Of a DNA stretch of 64,000 nt, positions 60,000-64,000 are shown piece after piece. The stretch comes from Phoronis australis. Taxonomy: Eukaryota; Phoronida; Phoronidae. The notes under the pieces were generated by a model that had not been told where the DNA came from, made no database searches, and worked only from the letters and a program-made list of their open reading frames with translations. The stretch's first letter is position 1. Each line of letters opens with the position of its first letter. The position numbers and the translations under genes were made by a program. Location of the stretch: contig NMRA01000020.1 in assembly GCA_002633005.1 (NCBI GenBank), positions 950,803-1,014,802 on the forward strand. The letters run 5' to 3'.

Positions 60000-62700
60000 G
60001 GAGTCAACATTTTCGAGCCACAGTTAATACGATTTTGTATTCTGTTGACAAATGGCAACTTTTTCATTATTTTCTCAGTTAAGCTGTAATTTTACAATTA
60101 CTTTCGGAAAAGAGCCAGCATTGTTGATTTGCCACGTGCCGGAAATAACTTCCTATGGATAATAACAGGCATATATGGGCGACATCGTTTTGTTCGAGCA
60201 CTCCAGTTAATTAGTATCAGTTACTAATGAATGTGACATTCTACCCGGCCTTGTCTGCTATAAGAAAGCCAACGTTGAAGACGAATTCTAGATATGTTTT
60301 GCGTAATTTCCATTTGAAAATTAAGAGTTTCATTTCTAAGTCTCTACATAACAAATTCCTGTTCCCATTTTTTGCGAAAAGCCGTTGTTGGCATGACACG
60401 TGACAAATCCACTGACAAGTGTGAGCCTGCCTGCTTGGTTTGTTTTCACTGAAAGGGATTAAAAAACTAAAACCAAGAATACATAATTGCAGGTTACCAA
60501 CTAGAGCCATTGGATGTACATATATTTGAACAACGGTGTTTTCAAATGAAATTATATTTTATTTCACTAGAAAGTTTTTACATTTTAAACTACTTCGATA
60601 GTCAAATTTCCGTTGTTTTCGTTCTTAACAGGACTCAGTGGGAGAACAGCGTAATGTGTTGAAGAGGGACACTGTAACTGCTAAGTATTGTGAACTGTTG
60701 GTAGCGTAATCATAAGAAATGTCAAGTTTTGAATCATGATGTCATTAATACTGAACTATAGTACGTTTACCAATCTATTTTGAAAAACTGAAGAATCACT
60801 GTTGCTGAAGTCAGTTTACTTCCTTGTTAATTACAATTCGATGAGTGACAACTTTTGCACACTCGGCTGTTGTTCATTTCGTTCACACTCCTTCAGTTTC
60901 AGTAGGCCATGCATGTATAATTAGTTCATTAAGGTAATCGGATTGTTGCAACTCAAATCAGCCGCGTAGTGTACCTGTACGTTTTATAGGTTCTGTCTAC
61001 GTTTAATTACTCTAATCATGCAATGACAAATACAACAGTTGATTTCACTTGAAAGAATTGATTTGTTGAAACAGGCAACAGGGAATATTAGCATTATTTG
61101 TCATCGCGGGAGATTTTGTCCTGTGCGGGATTTTATTTCCGTAAACACTAAAACCAAGATTCCTCCGTGCAAAGTGAAGCTGAAAAATTGATTTCACACC
61201 GTTGTCATCAGGTGGCTTTTTCACCAGGAAATACAACGAGAGAGAGAGAGAGAGAGAGAGAGAGNNNNNNNNNNNNNNNNNNNNNNNNNNNNNNNNNNNN
61301 NNNNNNNNNNNNNNNNNNNNNNNNNNNNNNNNNNNNNNNNNNNNNNNNNNNNNNNNNNNNNNNNNNNNNNNNNNNNNNNNNNNNNNNNNNNNNNNNNNNN
61401 NNNNNNNNNNNNNNNNNNNNNNNNNNNGGGAGGGAGGGGAGGGAGGGAGGGGAGGGAGAGAGTGAGTGAGAGAGAGAGAGAAAGGATCAGACTCTAAGCG
61501 AAACTAATCATGTCGCATTATTCCGGTTTTAATTTGTAACTTGTGTAATCGGAATCGTGCCATTTTTCGAGTCGAGTTTCGAGTACATAGCTTAGATCCT
61601 CGACCCAGATCTTGCCGGCGCTTTTTTCCGTTATTGTATTCAAAACTATTCTTACGATCTTTTTATAGAGCATGAAAGGTGTTCATTGAAATAAAATTCA
61701 CAGGAAATCAATTATATTGATTTTATTTTGTTTGATTTTAATTAGCGGTGATTGGATAACCATTCATCTTTCTCTAAAATGCGTGTTGACATGTTGGGTG
61801 TCACGAAACTGAGTATATTTGCATTTTGAAATATCTGCGTGTGAACCTACATCTACTCATTTTTGTGCATTTAGACTTGTAAATAAGTAATACCGCGATC
61901 ACGCAAACATTATTGTTCTGTCTCCGTGGTCAGGCTGTCGCACTCGTGACAACTATAGGAAAACATTTTAAAAACTCAAAATCGCAGTATTATCGATCAG
62001 GAAGAACTCAAACGTCATCATAGCCCTGGAATGTAGCTCCAATCTATTCATGCTTAAAATTTAACCCCGACAGCAGCCATAATCACAATAATAAGGCATC
62101 AAGTCGGACAAGCGCGTCAATTTGGCCAGAGAAATGTGGCGGTGGTTTTGCCAACACTCGCAATTCGATTTAGAAGGGAAGCTCTCGGATTTTGAACAAT
62201 TGTCATACCTCCCGGAAAGGTGTCAAATTCACCATATTTTCCTGAAATTCCCCCGATTTAGTTTTCTGGAAATGTATTTTGCCGGGTTACCGAGGATAAG
62301 TGGCGACGGAAAGGACAGCCGATGTGCCTCACAGGGTTAATTTGCTGCCAACGTTACTGGGTATTTGTGTATGATCTTGAAATAATAAACAAGAGCAACG
62401 CAGAGCGTTGAAATGCGCCCACAGGTCTCATGGCATAAGACTTTTCTGCCGTAATAAATGTGCGGTCCTGACGGGTTAAATTTTGGTCCTGACCTGATAA
62501 GTTATAGTAGGTCCTGGCGTGATCAATTCCCGGTTTTGAGTTGTTTTTTTTTTGTCCTCAGTGCAGAGGTTTTAATTCTTGAATAGAAAACGTGTCCTGG
62601 ATTTTTCTCATTTGGCTGTCCATAGCCTAGTCTCCATGGTACTAGTCTACGTCTATAGCTCACGATACACAGTGCCCAATCGATTTTTAGACGTACCTTG
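60000..62700. other. intergenic sequence without recognised features except the GA repeat
   Basis: AT-rich sequence on both sides of the gap at 61265-61427. Reading frames are short and unrecognised. The part at 61900-62340 has more CpG and could be regulatory or an old transposon. Confidence 0.4.
61241..61484. repeat. GA/GGGA purine microsatellite containing an assembly gap (61265-61427)
   Basis: Repeated AG runs to 61264, then 163 N, then GGGA/GGGAGG repeats and AGAG to about 61482. The assembly clearly broke inside the repeat, so its true length is unknown. Confidence 0.97.
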
Positions 62701-62769
62701 TATACTGTAGAAGCGACTAGTCCAATAACGTTGTAGCTGTTTAATTAATGGGTGCTATATAACAGGGAA

Positions 62770-62880
62770 ATGATCACGATTCGGTGTAAATACTTTAAGA
62801 AAGCTGAGAATATCCTGAAGCCACCGACTTCGAATATACTCCAGAATCCAACGACCTTCGTTTTCGACTCTGATTATCAG
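62770..62880 (+). CDS. weak candidate first coding exon at the right side
   Basis: An ATG-led frame of 37 codons (MITIRCKYFKKAENILKPP... ending VFDSDYQ) stops at a near-perfect donor, CAG|GTACGTAT. No later exon is visible within the window and the protein is not recognised. It could be the start of a gene continuing rightward, or chance. Confidence 0.22.
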
Positions 62881-63004
62881 GTACGTATACACTGTACTGG
62901 CAATAAAAAAGCGACAATAGACCCGCCTTCCGTCCCAAAGAACAAAACTCTTGAATTGCGTTATTTACGGGTACGAAAACCACCACAATTTGTTCCTCAG
63001 TTAA

Positions 63005-63368
63005 AAGGATACTAAACCCTGCTTAGACGATTTCCACCAATACTCGTTCTGTCACCTGCTAATGCATCATTTGCGTAAAAATTCGAAGTTAAAGACAGGA
63101 TTTAACTAAAAACTCATACTCACTATGTCACACATTGGGCATCATGGTCCTTGATGGGTGGTCTTTTCCCACAGTTGCCGTGTAATTCGCAGAAAGCGTA
63201 GGTCACACTTGCCCGTTTAGCAGACTTTGAAAGAGGTTTTCAAATTTTCCTTCAGAGTTTTGAGGACAATCAAGGGTTACAGAGCATTATTTTGTTTCAG
63301 AGAACTGGAGGGGAAACTTAATTGTTTTCAATATCTGTTAATAGTCCCAAATCGCGTTTGGTATCTTT
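63005..63368. mobile_element. TTAA-flanked MITE, family G copy 2
   Basis: An intact TTAA flanks both sides (63001-63004 and 63369-63372). Left AAGGATACTAAACCCTGC, right GTTTGGTATCTTT. Collinear with copy 1 but longer in the middle. The shared parts are diverged. Confidence 0.75.
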
Positions 63369-64000
63369 TTAAGTGAGAAGTCACTTCAGGGCTCCTATTG
63401 AGAGGCTTCACTTGTCTGGTCTCAACGACTAACGAATTATCATTTCTTTGCAAACCCATAAATTGCTTCTCATATCGGTACGGAACGCGTTCAGACAAAT
63501 TCAGTTACCGCATACAGTAATTTAGCCAATTCAAAAGTTCGCTTCATTGACGTAATGCGGGTTTATACAAATAGCCGCACTGGAATGTATTCTGGTGATT
63601 ATGTTGTTATTTTTGATTTTTTGACTTCGCAATAAAACAAAAATAATGTGTTAACGTTTTCTTCGTTTCATGGTCCGTGGGTATGAAAATTTCCCTCTTG
63701 TTCTTAAGGTCGATCGGAGGTTCCAGTGCCGGATTAAGCAATTGCGGGGCCCGTAGCATAAATCGAAGCGCCGGGCCACTACGAAAATACTCGTACGATG
63801 ATTATCTCGAAACAAACGAAAAATAGGTGTAATTTTCACTTTTGAGAAGGACAGCAATTGAGGCGGCTTTTAATGAGACAATGTGTCCACTGGGCATCGC
63901 TAGACGTTGATCAAATTGGTATTACTCAAACACCACTAAGCAGGGGCCCTGCACGTGTGTCAATTATAATCACCACATTTACACATTTAAATTCTTGCAG

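Noticed and set aside
63725-63955. hAT-like element (CAGTGCCGGATTAAGC start, GGGGCCC words)
   Set aside because: The left end looks plausible but no right terminal repeat or target duplication was found, so the boundaries cannot be supported.

Overview
This window is animal (metazoan) nuclear DNA: AT-rich, intron-rich and full of short inverted-repeat transposons and minisatellites. No bacterial or organellar gene appears. The two genes that can be read are most like those of bilaterians. The transposon load, unresolved gaps and apparent two-haplotype overlap suggest a draft assembly of a polymorphic, probably marine, invertebrate. The species cannot be named from what is visible.

Both readable genes lie on the minus strand. 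(1) A transformer-2 (TRA2)-type SR splicing factor runs from its start codon at 9045 leftward off the window. Five coding exons (15, 152, 90, 70 and 189 bp, 172 codons, all GT-AG with consistent phases) encode the N-terminal RS domain and most of the RRM. The rest of the RRM and the C-terminus lie outside. (2) A DRAK/STK17-like death-associated protein kinase runs from 54768 to the stop at 15143. Seven coding exons per transcript give 361 residues, with a first intron of about 31.5 kb.

The main discovery is in the kinase. The exon coding for the activation segment exists twice in tandem (4a at 19163-19289, 4b at 18248-18374). Both copies are exactly 127 bp, have the same splice phase, and have good splice sites. 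They are 22/42 identical in protein. Using both or neither breaks the frame, so they look like mutually exclusive exons. 4a carries DFG with an altered GTLDY; 4b carries DFS with GTPDY. The cell could therefore make two kinases differing only in the metal-binding/activation loop.

Layout: 1-9045 TRA2-like gene, whose 6-kb first intron is packed with inverted-repeat elements, including a hAT-like element nested inside another transposon. 9046-15142 is intergenic, with a perfect 73-bp palindrome at 9577. 15143-54768 is the kinase gene; its giant intron holds a false or real tandem duplication around a gap (29257-34367), a perfect 9 x 41-bp minisatellite, a 7 x 48-bp minisatellite, and a three-member transposon family. 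54769-64000 holds the kinase promoter region, several small elements, a decayed retrotransposon-like 3' end, a GA-repeat gap and one weak candidate exon at the right side.

The two genes do not share a pathway in any obvious way. TRA2 proteins regulate alternative exons and the kinase has a pair that needs such regulation, but a link is speculation.
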